A stretch of 64,000 bases of DNA from Candidatus Woesearchaeota archaeon (GCA_016187465.1 JACPJQ010000007.1:170168-234167), one strand, 5' to 3'; shown: positions 33,918-43,873, numbered from the stretch's first letter. The notes: generated by a model from the letters alone, not told the origin. Numbers and translations are program-made.

Positions 33918-36900
33918 TTATGACTGACCTGCCAATTCATCATTATCTGTTGACCAGATAAAGTATCCTTGTCCGGCTTCCATATCGCCAGTTCCTGTTG
34001 TCCCTGGAACAGCACCGCCGCCAAGCTCGCCAGTGTTTGCGAATACCGCATATCTCTGCAGTGATTCTACCCAGTCTAATACCTGGGTGTAAACCTGGTC
34101 TATGGAAATCAATGCGTGCTCAAACCTCATCTCAACATAGGTGCTTAATCCTACATCATTCCATTTCGGAACAATTACCTTTGTTGGAGGCAAAAACACT
34201 GTTGCTGTGCTTTCCGGCACTACATTAATTGTCACATCATTGTTAGCGCATGCCAAAGTGCATTTGCACCAGTATCCTTCCAGTGGCTCAACTATTGGAT
34301 TGCTTATTCCCAAGCTGAACTGGAATGACTGGGTTCCTTCGTTCCATGACGCAGATGAACTGCATGCAGTTCCCAAGCCAAGCTCATTCCAATTATTATT
34401 TGCTACGTCAAGATCAACTGGAACGCTGAAAAAGTTCCATCCTTCCTTTAGCACAATCTTGTTCTGGAATGACTGCTTGAACTCTATCTCTATCACTTTC
34501 GGCGTCATTGGAATTACTCCAAATTTCTCACATTCTGGAACTGTGTAGAGTTCATCTCCGTCCTCGTCGCTGACTTCAAACTGCACACAACCGAAGTTGT
34601 TGCCCGTAACTGTCACTCTTGCAATTCCTGGCTCTGTGGATGAAAGCTTTAGCTTTGCCCTACCGCCAGAGCAATCTTCTGTCATGACGTTTATGCTTGT
34701 GGGATTTAATGGATCGAATATTCCATCCACATAACATCCTGGGGTGATTGCCTCTGACTCAAGCTTTGAGCCAAGCAGGCTGCTCTGCACTGTTGCATCC
34801 AAGCTTGTCCTTACATCCATGTAAGCGTTTTCTGTGTTAATCTCCAATGTTGCGTAATCCTGTCCGTCAGCAGCTACAACTATCCTGTCAGATGTTATAT
34901 CCCATCTGTCTGCCGGCGACACGAAGATCATCTTGTTAGAGTCCGGGTCAAGCCTTGAAGCTGTTTCAGAGTCTGGCAGGTTGTTTTCATTGTATTCCTG
35001 CGCGTTGCATTCGTCGTCCCATCTGTCTTCTTTCCAGTCTCCGTAATCCTCGTACTTGTCTCTGTCGCAAACGTCAAAGACGCTCACAATGACCTTTTCA
35101 GTTTCTCTTGGGTCAAGCGGCTGCTTTTTCTTAAAGCCGTCTCCTGTCAGCCTCTCGCTCAGCATTTTGTATACAACTTTGAATGAGCCTCTTCCGTATG
35201 CCAAGTCACCGCAGTAGATTCTTCCTCTTGGACTCTTGTCCTCTAATGACAGGCCAATCCATCCAAAGGTTGCATCTGAAATTAATGCGTTTGGATCATC
35301 CAAAGCAACACAGATGTTCTCGAAAATGTTGTCTGGCTTTCCGGCTACATCTCCCGGGTCTTTCTTGAAGCCATCGCCTAAGTAGCCAGTTACTCTCTGG
35401 CCAAACTTGTCCTGTACTTCAACTGTTACCCAACCGCCGTTGTTGCCGTATTGCACACATTCTTTGAAGCATATGTCCTTATTGTTGAATAATCCACATT
35501 GCGTCTCTTCTTCTGCTCCGCATGCATCTGGCGGAAGTTTCTCAAAGTCCAAGCCATAACGATCCTTTCCTGGCTCCCATTCTCTCCAGCCGTCTGCCGG
35601 CAGCAAGTCAGAGTGCTTGATTTCTGTTATTGCTAGTTTGACTGGCGCTCCGACGAACTTTATAACAGCAGCATCTGATTTCTGGCATGTTGCCTCTGGA
35701 ACCCAATCGCACAATTCATCATTAAGAGGCTCGCATGATTGTTGGTCAAGTCGTTCTCTGCATATCGTATCACATTGGAATGGATCACAATTTGAACTTG
35801 GTACACACAAGCCTTCCTGTGTGCCTTCGCATTGAGCATCCTCAACTACAATAGTTACATCTTCTATTACATCGTCAAGCACTTCCAGGTGGCAGTCATC
35901 AAACCATGGGAAGAGGAACTTACATGACCATTGTGACATGTTGCCGACAACATCATCATCATAGTTGTTTGCGTGGCTGAAGTCCCTTGAGATCACAGCT
36001 CTTCCTGAGTCTGAAAATGCTGTTACCTTTATTTCCTCGTCAACGTGTATTGGGTTGCCGCATGCATCCAGCTTTCTTATCAGTAGCTTTGCTTCCTGCT
36101 CGCCGTCTGCCGGTACTCCGGTTGATGGGACTGCTATAACATCCCATTGATCTGGTGAGCCTGGCGCAAATGCTACATCAAAGTAGTCTGCATCAAGCGC
36201 ATGAGGCGTCATGAATATCCTGAAGCTTGTATCAAAGCTCTTTATCTGGAACTGGCTTGAGTCATCACTTTCGATTCTGAACCTTGCTTTTCCGTCAGAG
36301 CCTGTTGTGATTATCAAGTGCCCGATTGAGTCAACAGTTACTATCGGCGTGCCGTCTGTGTGCAGGAACTTTACATCCTTGTCATCAAAGATGCTGCTGA
36401 CAAACTGATCGAACTCTTCAGAGCCCACAAATCCAGCCAGGAATTCCTTGTCCGGGCCCGGGTGCTCATCAACAAAGTCATCATCAGGTCCTATTTTCTC
36501 GTCTATTGCTCGCAACACTCCTTCCTTGAACTTAGCCATGCTGAAACATGCGTCTCTTGGCTCGCTGCTCTTGTCATGCAAGTCCAGTATGTCCCACAAG
36601 TCAATTGTTATGTTCTTGTTCAGGTTTGGCAATAATGTGTCTCCTAAGTATAGGAAGTGAGGGAATGTTAAACATGCATCCAGCTGCACTTCTGTTGCCA
36701 ATCCAACCTGGTTTTGGAATCCGTCAGTTACCTGCAAGTTTACATCATAGCCTTCGCCGTCACATGCCTTTGCTGGCCTGCAGTCTCTTACTGGGTTTTT
36801 GTGGTCGCAATCACCATCGCCGTCGCCATCTCCTCCTGCTGCACATCCATCCTTTTCCCCGTCAGGATCGTACTCAATTGATGGCTCGAATCCTGCATCA

Positions 36901-39900
36901 TCGCATATGAATGAGTCTCCAAGTAAATCACCGTGGTTTCTTGCAACAACTTGAGTTGCCGGCTGTGTCTTGAAAGTTACTTCTGCCTGGTTGTCAGCTA
37001 CTGCTGGCGCAAATCCAATGAAGTTAACCGGCAAGCCTGCATCAACATGTATGTTGACTGTCTCAGCTACTAGGTCTCTGAAAAACACAAATGCCCTGCC
37101 TCCAGCGAACAATAAGTCGTGCAGTATTGTGTCTCCAAATCCATAATCTGGAGTTGATCCTGTTACTGGGTATGGATCTGGGGTTTCATAGTCATCATTT
37201 CTTCTCGTGTAATTTTCTGAGTCTTCCAAAGTGTCAATCACATGGCCTCCAAATAAGAAGCCTGTGATGTCTGGGCTGTTGTAGTCCTCGAAGTACAGGT
37301 AATCTGCATCGTAAGTTCCACATGGTGCTCCATTACCTGAACTTAAGACAATGTAAAAGTCCTTTGTATCTCCCGGCTCTACAATTGCTCCTCCAAGCCT
37401 TTGGTTGTCATACTCGTTTCTTCCGTTGAATTTTGAGATTCTGTCGTCAAGCTCCATGATGTAAACGTCACCTACACCATTCTTTGGTATGCCATCGCCG
37501 TCATGTAGTTCATCGCCAGCAGTATTTTCGCTGGTGTCTGAATCACTTGATGGTACGGTAGGTACATTATTTAAGTCAGCACATTTCCATAGCAAGTCTG
37601 CATTTGGGCCAGTTGCTTGGAATCCTGCTTCCAACTCTGTTTCTTCATAAATACAGGCTTCAACGTTTACTGTTGGTCCATCATAGCTGAACGCAATCTT
37701 GTCAACCACAATGTCGTCTTTCTCCGGCAAGTCAGTCCATTCTTTGTTGCCTTGTTCCTTGCTGCCATCTGCGCAGTTTTGGATTACAACTTTGTGGACT
37801 GTCTCGTTATAGAATGGGCAAGTCTGATCTGGAATCCATCCACATCCTTCAATTTGAGGATCTTCACATTCTTCTTCAGTCTGGTGTCTTGCACATTCAA
37901 GTGCACCAAATGGTTCTTGCTTCTCTCTACAGAATCCGTCTGGTAACACTAATGGGCTGTCAACCTGTATGCTTGTGTTGACACAGTCTTCGCCTGTCAA
38001 AGTAACATTGACTAGCTCTTCTTCACAGGTTACAACCTGATTACATGCGTCCTTTAACTGCAATTCAAGCACTGCCTTCTCGCTAACCCAGAAATTATCC
38101 TGGTTGTCAGCTTTTGGATATACTGACATGTCAATCTTTGTAGCTGGACCTTGTTTGTTTACTACCAAAGGACCACCACATTGTGGCAATTGTCCAGCGT
38201 AAACACTATCACAGCAGTCTCCTGTGTCTGTTGCAGTAACAGTTATGTCACCACATGCGCAATTTGAAATGTCAAAGTCAACTAATGGAGCTTGTCCTGT
38301 GTTAAATAAATCAATACATGTCTTTTCTGTTGAAAGCTCACCACAGGTTGATTCAAGCAAGATGCATGAGCTTGCAGGGCTTCCAGCACCACAATTTTGA
38401 TCAACTACCTTGTTGCCGCAAGTGTCTAAAATTGATGAGTGCAACTGCATTTCGTTATCACATGGATTTCTCTTGTCTTCAACTTGAACATCAATACATG
38501 TTGGCTTTGAGTTTATGACATTTAATGTGTCATTGCCGTCATTTAAAGTGTCAGTCTTACACTCGATGTTTAAAGTTCCAAGTGCATCACAGCCGCATAC
38601 TGTAACTAATGCCTGTGCTGGGTCGTTTGGATTTAATTTTCCTTGTACCTTGTAAGGTGTTATGAATAATTCTTCTCTGAACGTAGTGCTCTGAATTGTT
38701 TTGGTTGTGTCTGCCAAGCTGAACTCTACCAGGCTTTCCCAAACTGGCAATGGATTGCCATTCTCGTCAGATACCGTAACTAGTACATCAAAGCAGTCGT
38801 CAGAATCAATTGTGTCCCCTACAACTCCTAGTACCTCACAGTTAGTTTGTCCCGCTTGCCCCAAGACACCTTTTACTGTTGTTGTTCCACAATCCATGCC
38901 ATTTGCTGTAACATGAACAACATTATCGCCCACTGTTGCAGACGTCTGCAAACTTACATTAGCGATTCCTAAATTTGACTGCTCACTTTCAAATCCATCA
39001 CCATCTCCTGTAAATGGTGGATTTGTATCATCATCCAAATCAGCATCTGGTCCTGGCGCTGATGTAATGTCAAATGCCACTGTAGGAGGGCTTGGATTGT
39101 TTGATATTGGGTTTCCGTATTGGTCATATACAGTCGCTTCAATTGTTACAATATCACCAGCTTGAACTTCTGTGTTTAAGCCTTTTGTAATATTGCAATG
39201 ATTAGCTACACCAGGCGCAATTGCAACATCCTCCAGTTTACAGTCTGGGTCAGGGAAGCAGACTTCAACTAAGGCATTGCCTGCTGTTGTTCCTGGCTCT
39301 AAGGATATTTCAACTTGACCACTTGTATCAGTATTTCTTGGGCTTACGTAGCCAGCGCTGAAACTACTTAATGTTGTTGTGAAGTAAATTGGTATATCAT
39401 CTGCTAATGAGCCTGTTACATCTAACAATCTTGACGAGTTTGTCGGGTCCTTTCTTACCAATTGCGCAAGTATTAATCTCTGCCTTGCTGGCACTTCAAC
39501 ATGTAAAACAGTGCCTGCCTTTGGTGGATTGGTGAATCCAGTACCTGCGTAAGTATCATCTATTGCTTGGTTTCCATCTTCATCAGCATGTCCTTCAATC
39601 GTTAAAACTCCGCCTCCTAAATTACCTATGAAAAATTTGACATCACTTCCGCCCTGCTCTACATCTTTAACAAATCCTTCCTCTACGCCCGTTGATGCAA
39701 CATTAAATCCAGCGTAATTATTAAGACTTACAGTTGTTGTAGATGTTCCTACACCATGCGCAGACGCAATCTTTCTGTCGGGTCCATCAAGTACGCCACT
39801 ACCATCATCCATATAAACATCTATTGTAGTTCCAACAGTGCCTTTGATATACAATTCTGTTAATTTAGCCATTGCACCTCTTGCTGAAGCTGTTATCCTT

Positions 39901-40604
39901 ACATCAGCACCATCTACGCCTGTTGCAATGCTCGTGAAATCCAAATATTGAATTTTTAACTCTTCAGCCTTCGTTACATGAACAAATGGCAATAGTGATA
40001 TTAATTGTCTCGCCTGACCGCTTGTTGGTTCATTATGAATTCCTTGTTGGTCAGATGTGTAAATTTTTATAGTAGAATCTTCTGGATTTATCGGTGACTT
40101 TATATTGCCTCCAATTGTTATTTCGGTTGTTCCACTAGGGCAAAGTTCGACCCCATCTATTGATTTATCAGGAACAATTCTAATTGATTTATTATTGGTA
40201 ACTAAATTTGTAAGAGAGCCATCATCAGCTTCGTTTGAAAGAAGAACCGCTCCCATGTTGGTAACAGATACTTCAGCCATGCTTATAACATCTTGCCAAG
40301 TATTTGGGTATGTTATTATAATTTCATCAATGCAGTCAATTGCACCAGAGTCATTATTGTGAATTTTGAAAGAATGTTCTTTTTGTGTGTTAACAGTCTG
40401 AACGCCTTTTGTGATATCAACACCCGGCAATCCAGAATTGTCAATGTCAAAGAATGTAACCTCTCCCACGCCGTTATCAGCCAATACAGCTGGCGCTAGG
40501 GCAGCTAGGGGTATAGCAAACAAGGCAACCTGGCCGATTGTTGAGGCCATCAACATAAACATCGCGAAAACCGCACCCAAAACATTATTCTTTTGTGCCT
40601 TCAT
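33918..40604 (-). CDS. Giant S-layer-like surface protein (2228 residues)
   Basis: Largest gene in the window. The N-terminus MKAQKNNVLGAVFAMFMLMA with a second hydrophobic stretch to about residue 42 is a signal peptide. The body is a chain of beta-sandwich, Big/invasin-like segments, such as TVYDQYGNPISNNPSPP near residue 500, VTVSDENGNPLPVW near 650 and ELQLKDACNQVVTC near 870. It has many disulphide-spaced cysteines and two Cys-rich inserts (near 935 and 1600) with C-x(n)-C-x-W. Near residue 2060 is GWNFFSVPVDLD, a GW-type domain as in its neighbours. No transmembrane anchor is obvious at the end. A strong GGAGGGG site nine bases or so before the ATG and a long leader suggest high expression, fitting an S-layer. 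The assignment is inferred. Confidence 0.75.
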   Translation of the reverse strand: MKAQKNNVLGAVFAMFMLMASTIGQVALFAIPLAALAPAVLADNGVGEVTFFDIDNSGLPGVDITKGVQTVNTQKEHSFKIHNNDSGAIDCIDEIIITYPNTWQDVISMAEVSVTNMGAVLLSNEADDGSLTNLVTNNKSIRIVPDKSIDGVELCPSGTTEITIGGNIKSPINPEDSTIKIYTSDQQGIHNEPTSGQARQLISLLPFVHVTKAEELKIQYLDFTSIATGVDGADVRITASARGAMAKLTELYIKGTVGTTIDVYMDDGSGVLDGPDRKIASAHGVGTSTTTVSLNNYAGFNVASTGVEEGFVKDVEQGGSDVKFFIGNLGGGVLTIEGHADEDGNQAIDDTYAGTGFTNPPKAGTVLHVEVPARQRLILAQLVRKDPTNSSRLLDVTGSLADDIPIYFTTTLSSFSAGYVSPRNTDTSGQVEISLEPGTTAGNALVEVCFPDPDCKLEDVAIAPGVANHCNITKGLNTEVQAGDIVTIEATVYDQYGNPISNNPSPPTVAFDITSAPGPDADLDDDTNPPFTGDGDGFESEQSNLGIANVSLQTSATVGDNVVHVTANGMDCGTTTVKGVLGQAGQTNCEVLGVVGDTIDSDDCFDVLVTVSDENGNPLPVWESLVEFSLADTTKTIQSTTFREELFITPYKVQGKLNPNDPAQALVTVCGCDALGTLNIECKTDTLNDGNDTLNVINSKPTCIDVQVEDKRNPCDNEMQLHSSILDTCGNKVVDQNCGAGSPASSCILLESTCGELSTEKTCIDLFNTGQAPLVDFDISNCACGDITVTATDTGDCCDSVYAGQLPQCGGPLVVNKQGPATKIDMSVYPKADNQDNFWVSEKAVLELQLKDACNQVVTCEEELVNVTLTGEDCVNTSIQVDSPLVLPDGFCREKQEPFGALECARHQTEEECEDPQIEGCGWIPDQTCPFYNETVHKVVIQNCADGSKEQGNKEWTDLPEKDDIVVDKIAFSYDGPTVNVEACIYEETELEAGFQATGPNADLLWKCADLNNVPTVPSSDSDTSENTAGDELHDGDGIPKNGVGDVYIMELDDRISKFNGRNEYDNQRLGGAIVEPGDTKDFYIVLSSGNGAPCGTYDADYLYFEDYNSPDITGFLFGGHVIDTLEDSENYTRRNDDYETPDPYPVTGSTPDYGFGDTILHDLLFAGGRAFVFFRDLVAETVNIHVDAGLPVNFIGFAPAVADNQAEVTFKTQPATQVVARNHGDLLGDSFICDDAGFEPSIEYDPDGEKDGCAAGGDGDGDGDCDHKNPVRDCRPAKACDGEGYDVNLQVTDGFQNQVGLATEVQLDACLTFPHFLYLGDTLLPNLNKNITIDLWDILDLHDKSSEPRDACFSMAKFKEGVLRAIDEKIGPDDDFVDEHPGPDKEFLAGFVGSEEFDQFVSSIFDDKDVKFLHTDGTPIVTVDSIGHLIITTGSDGKARFRIESDDSSQFQIKSFDTSFRIFMTPHALDADYFDVAFAPGSPDQWDVIAVPSTGVPADGEQEAKLLIRKLDACGNPIHVDEEIKVTAFSDSGRAVISRDFSHANNYDDDVVGNMSQWSCKFLFPWFDDCHLEVLDDVIEDVTIVVEDAQCEGTQEGLCVPSSNCDPFQCDTICRERLDQQSCEPLNDELCDWVPEATCQKSDAAVIKFVGAPVKLAITEIKHSDLLPADGWREWEPGKDRYGLDFEKLPPDACGAEEETQCGLFNNKDICFKECVQYGNNGGWVTVEVQDKFGQRVTGYLGDGFKKDPGDVAGKPDNIFENICVALDDPNALISDATFGWIGLSLEDKSPRGRIYCGDLAYGRGSFKVVYKMLSERLTGDGFKKKQPLDPRETEKVIVSVFDVCDRDKYEDYGDWKEDRWDDECNAQEYNENNLPDSETASRLDPDSNKMIFVSPADRWDITSDRIVVAADGQDYATLEINTENAYMDVRTSLDATVQSSLLGSKLESEAITPGCYVDGIFDPLNPTSINVMTEDCSGGRAKLKLSSTEPGIARVTVTGNNFGCVQFEVSDEDGDELYTVPECEKFGVIPMTPKVIEIEFKQSFQNKIVLKEGWNFFSVPVDLDVANNNWNELGLGTACSSSASWNEGTQSFQFSLGISNPIVEPLEGYWCKCTLACANNDVTINVVPESTATVFLPPTKVIVPKWNDVGLSTYVEMRFEHALISIDQVYTQVLDWVESLQRYAVFANTGELGGGAVPGTTGTGDMEAGQGYFIWSTDNDELAGQS

Positions 40605-41297
40605 TTTTTCCCCTCCAGAGAATTTTTTAAAATAATTTGCCTGTTAACAGATGAGCTTAAAGCGAAAAAGAACTGGTTAAGGGCTGAGCTTAAAGGATGA
40701 GAAATTCCAGAAATATTTTTATTAAAGCTGCAAATCACCTTTTCTACACCCCCAAATGTTTTCATTGTAAAGTTAAAATTAATTTTAACTATTATGGAAT
40801 GATAAATATAAATTCTGGGAAATACCATCTAGTATTTAAACATTGCTGTAATAAAAAATATATAAAAAATCCGATGAAATTTGAAATCCGAAAAACTGAA
40901 TCCAAAAATCCAAATTTTATCGCCGAGAAAATGAAATTTCAGAAAAAAATAGCCTACAGGCGGTAGCAACAAAATCAATTTTCTGGATTTTCCGTTTTCC
41001 GCTGTTTTTCACTGATTTTCCAAAAAAATATTTTTTATATCAAAAAACCGCAAAATAAAAACATTTTCTTCAATTCAATTACCACTGCATAGTGCTCTAT
41101 ATCAAAACATTTAAATACTTCGGATTACTACTGAGTCTTAACGCAGAGAATTTTGAGCGGGGGCAATATATTTCCAAAGTTCTCTATATATTGCATATAG
41201 CAAAACCAATATATAACCTATATGACTGGATTTAAAAATATATTATTATAGTAAAGGCAACAATTGCTCAATTATATTTGCCCGTGAGTATAGCATA
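40605..41297. promoter_or_regulatory. Divergent control region between the giant surface gene and the membrane wHTH gene
   Basis: No convincing gene lies here. On the minus strand, TATA-like TTTAAATAC (about 40834-40842) and ATTTATATTT (about 40804-40813) could start a leader of about 170-200 bases ending in CTGGAGGGGAAAAA before the giant gene. On the plus strand, TTTAAAAATATATTATTAT (about 41230-41248) precedes the ATG at 41298. An inverted repeat (AGAGAATTTTG at 41145-41155, CAAAGTTCTCT at 41175-41185) closely resembles the one in the ribosomal operon leader. The rest is very AT-rich. Confidence 0.5.
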
Positions 41298-41801
41298 ATG
41301 GAAAACAAAAAACTTGGCTTGGTTATTCTGTCAATCAGCGCATTAGCCGGCATAGTGGCATTTGGGTTTATGAATGTTCTTGGCAGCCAGACAACTGCCA
41401 TGCAGTGCTATCCGACAAATGAGTGCCAGCGTATCGAGTCACTGCTCGGCTTAAGCCATATTGCAGTCGGCTTAATCTCATTCATCGGGGCATTGGGAAT
41501 TTACTTATTGTTTTTCAGCACAGGCGAAGAGGCAATTCTTAAAAGGCTGGAAGAGGAAAAGCGCATGAAAATAGAGGAAAATAAATTCGAATTAATCCTG
41601 AAGGCAATGGATGAAAATGAAAAAAATGTTTTGAAGGCAATCAAGGAGCAGGACGGCATCACACAATCCACATTGAAATTCAGGGCAGATCTTTCAAAAG
41701 CTAAAGTAAGCCAAATTCTGACTGACTTTGAGAAAAAGAATTTAGTCAAACGGGAGTCAAAAGGAAAGACTTATGCTGTGCATCTGACTGAGAATTTTTA
41801 G
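41298..41801 (+). CDS. Membrane-anchored winged-helix regulator candidate
   Basis: 167 residues. Two membrane helices (LGLVILSISALAGIVAFGFM and HIAVGLISFIGALGIYLLFF) flank a short loop with two cysteines. A coiled-coil Glu/Lys stretch (residues ~78-105) follows, then a C-terminal winged helix: NVLKAIKEQDGITQSTLKFRADLSKAKVSQILTDFEKKNLVKRESKG. Such DUF7343-like domains recur in archaeal membrane-bound regulators. It sits divergently next to the giant surface gene, so it may sense the envelope and control it; this is inference. The gene stands alone. Confidence 0.7.
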   Translation: MENKKLGLVILSISALAGIVAFGFMNVLGSQTTAMQCYPTNECQRIESLLGLSHIAVGLISFIGALGIYLLFFSTGEEAILKRLEEEKRMKIEENKFELILKAMDENEKNVLKAIKEQDGITQSTLKFRADLSKAKVSQILTDFEKKNLVKRESKGKTYAVHLTENF

Positions 41802-42113
41802 ATTTCATAAGTGTTCCTATCGCGTTCTATCCAATCAAAGTCATTCAAACTTTCTTATTCTGTATCTTCCGGGCTTTATAATTGCAACTGCTTTATCCAA
41901 ATCATTCACTGGAGTTATGGGTTGGACTTAAAGGGTTAGAGATAAGAATGAATTGGGCAACATATAAACTTGCAATAGACTACTGGAAAAAGTTATCAGA
42001 AAAGGTATAGTTTAAGTGTCGCATTTTGGAGATGTTATACTACAGGGTTTTATTTATAATTGAGATTAAAAATAGAAAGCTTTAAATATAACATAATCTC
42101 AAATAAGATTACA
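41802..42113. other. Gene-poor stretch with possible gene remnants and an operator
   Basis: No intact gene is seen. On the minus strand 41846-41925 encodes a 26-residue tail ending PVNDLDKAVAIIKPGRYRIRKFE, cut off by an in-frame stop, which looks like a remnant C-terminus. At the right end is the AbiE-like promoter: TTGAGATTA (42060-42068), a TATA-like TTTAAATAT at 42081-42089, TAATCTCAA (42094-42102), and a third half-site TAAGATTA (42104-42111). Confidence 0.4.
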
Positions 42114-42770
42114 ATGACGAAATTGCAGGCACTGAAGCACGAAGCTGTAAGGAAGATACTTGGCAAAGTTGAGGTAGAAACCGTAATCAAGAAAATGGAA
42201 GGCAGAAAGCTGAAGCAGACAGAGAGGAATTACTTGTACAGGTCAATAAGGCCAAAGCTGGTGGCTGCAGGCATACTGGCGCAGGAAAATATATTAGAAG
42301 AGATAAACAAGGACAACAGGGAAGATGCTTCCGCAATAGAATACAATCTTTCCCGTTACGGCTATGAGATGATCTCTCTCAAAAAGAAAAAAGGCAAAAT
42401 AATTCCTATAGAGGAATTAATAGTAAAGATCCTTGCCAAGTTTCCGACAGCGAGGTTTATAGAATCAATCCCTGTCTTAATCATAAAGAACCGCATTGAC
42501 AAGTTTAAACTGCTTGAGCTTGCGTCAAATTACGGCATAAAGAACAAAATAGGATATCTTTTGGAGACTGCATTGATGATAAAACCTATGGACTATCTTA
42601 AAGACTTGCTTTCTTACTGTTATTCCAACAGAGATGATGAAGTGTCATTTTTGGCTGAAGGCGATTATGAATTTCTGTCAAAAAAATCTCCTGCAAGAGT
42701 CAGGAAATGGAAGCTACTGGGAAGATTTTTTGACGAAGATTTTATTAAAAATGCGAAGGTGTACCTATGA
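42114..42770 (+). CDS. AbiEi-like antitoxin candidate with N-terminal winged helix
   Basis: ATG at 42114 (MTKLQALKHEAVRKILGKVE) is about 25-30 bases after the TATA-like box, so the transcript is nearly leaderless; an in-frame start at 42060 lies upstream of that box and is rejected. Residues ~15-50 (EVETVIKKMEGRKLKQTERNYLYRSIRPKLVAAG) look like a DNA-binding helix-turn-helix. The rest is helical and basic. It overlaps by four bases a DUF6036-like nucleotidyltransferase, the AbiE arrangement (antitoxin then nucleotidyltransferase toxin). I have no exact family match. Confidence 0.6.
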   Translation: MTKLQALKHEAVRKILGKVEVETVIKKMEGRKLKQTERNYLYRSIRPKLVAAGILAQENILEEINKDNREDASAIEYNLSRYGYEMISLKKKKGKIIPIEELIVKILAKFPTARFIESIPVLIIKNRIDKFKLLELASNYGIKNKIGYLLETALMIKPMDYLKDLLSYCYSNRDDEVSFLAEGDYEFLSKKSPARVRKWKLLGRFFDEDFIKNAKVYL

Positions 42771-43261
42771 TTGACAGAAATGAGTTAGTCAAATGGCTAA
42801 GGTCCATAGATAAGAAACTTCGCAGTAAAATAACTTTGATAGCTGTAGGAGGGACGGCAATGACGCTGCTTGGCCTCAAATCTTCCACAAGAGACATTGA
42901 TTTTTGCATAAAATCTGACGAGAAAAAGGATTTTAGTAAAGCCTTGGATAAAAAATTCAAGGTTGACATTTTTACTGACGGCTGCATTTTTTCCGAACAG
43001 CTGCCTGCCGATTACTCTGAAAAGTCAAAGGAAATAATCAGGATGAAAAATATTGATTTGAAGGCCCTTAGCCCAATTGATATTATTATAACGAAAGCGG
43101 CAAGATTCAATGCAAGGGACGAAGAGGATATTAAAGCGCTTTCCAAATATGCTGATAAGGATGAGCTGGTAAAAAGATTTAATGACGTTTTGAAGTCGTA
43201 TTCCGGCAAAGAGGAAGACTACAAATATCACTTTAACATAATCCTGAAGAGGTTTTTCTGA
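42767..43261 (+). CDS. Nucleotidyltransferase-fold protein (DUF6036/AbiEii-like), toxin candidate
   Basis: 164 residues. LIAVGGTAMTLLGLKSSTRDIDFCI near residue 25 has the nucleotidyltransferase pattern, with a Gly-Gly loop then D-I-D as metal ligands. LDKKFKVDIFTDG supplies a third acidic strand, and LSPIDIIITKAARFNARDEEDIKAL is the conserved DUF6036-type C-terminal block. Family members modify RNA or tRNA 3-prime ends in AbiE systems. It overlaps its upstream partner by four bases (ATGA). Confidence 0.7.
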   Translation: MIDRNELVKWLRSIDKKLRSKITLIAVGGTAMTLLGLKSSTRDIDFCIKSDEKKDFSKALDKKFKVDIFTDGCIFSEQLPADYSEKSKEIIRMKNIDLKALSPIDIIITKAARFNARDEEDIKALSKYADKDELVKRFNDVLKSYSGKEEDYKYHFNIILKRFF

Positions 43262-43307
43262 TGTCAATGGAAAATGCGGCTAATTCTTTATCTTGCCTTT
43301 GCACACC

Positions 43308-43344
43308 TAAGCTTTCCCGAAGCCCAGCTGAAAACTTTTGATTT
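43308..43344 (-). repeat. TA-module boundary repeat, copy A
   Basis: Contains the 15-base core GAAAACTTTTGATTT (43330-43344, plus reading) that recurs at 44616 and 45423. Copy A matches copy B over about 36 bases. On the minus strand it reads AAAAGTTTTC, a 12-base loop region, then GAAAGCTT, which can pair as an 8-bp stem with one G-U. It is 20 bases beyond the stop codon of the HEPN gene. Confidence 0.55.
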
Positions 43345-43363
43345 GTTTAAGCGGGTATAGATA

Positions 43364-43873
43364 TTAATCAACTATTCCTTTTGCGTCTTTAATCATGTCC
43401 TGGCAAATGCCAAGCAGCTCTTCAACCTTCTGGGCGTCAATGTCTATAGACGGAGTATACTGGTACTTTTCACGCATCTTCTGTATCTGCTCTTCCTCTT
43501 TCTTGCCTGCATCGGCGGATTTGATTGCTTCAATATATTTTCTGAAATCCCCGTCAAGCTTTTTTTCTTCTATCAGGCTTTCAATTAGCGCCAGCGTGCA
43601 TTCCTGATTCCTGCTCCCATAGCCAAACTTAGTTATTATGGCCAAGCAGCAGTGGTACATCACATAAAAGCCAATGCTTATTGTCCAGTCATAAAAGCCC
43701 CCTTCCTTATTGTGCAAAAAAGCCTCCATGTTATGCTCCGCCTTTGCCATATATCTCATGGCTTCTTCTTTATCCGGCTTTATTTTTGCCAGCCCTCTAT
43801 GAAGCTCGCCTTTTGCAGTCTCATCTTTAGCCTTGTTCAGGCACCATTGAACATGCTTACTTGCTCTGGACAT
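43364..43873 (-). CDS. HEPN-domain protein of a HEPN/MNT pair
   Basis: About 169 helical residues beginning MSRASKHVQWCLNKAKDE. Features of the archaeal HEPN group are KAEHNMEAFLHNKEGGFYDWTISIGFYVMYHCCLAIITKFGYGSRNQECT and the late MREKYQYTPSID. No canonical R-x4-6-H RNase motif is visible, so it may be a non-catalytic or divergent member. The start at 43873 overlaps the 3-prime end of the MNT gene by 17 bases; an upstream start at 43915 is less likely. Partner: the nucleotidyltransferase gene just upstream. Confidence 0.75.
   Translation of the reverse strand: MSRASKHVQWCLNKAKDETAKGELHRGLAKIKPDKEEAMRYMAKAEHNMEAFLHNKEGGFYDWTISIGFYVMYHCCLAIITKFGYGSRNQECTLALIESLIEEKKLDGDFRKYIEAIKSADAGKKEEEQIQKMREKYQYTPSIDIDAQKVEELLGICQDMIKDAKGIVD

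Noticed and set aside
40697..40966. 89-residue plus-strand frame in the giant gene leader
   Set aside because: It overlaps the likely leader and promoter of the giant gene, is low complexity, has no ribosome site and resembles no protein.
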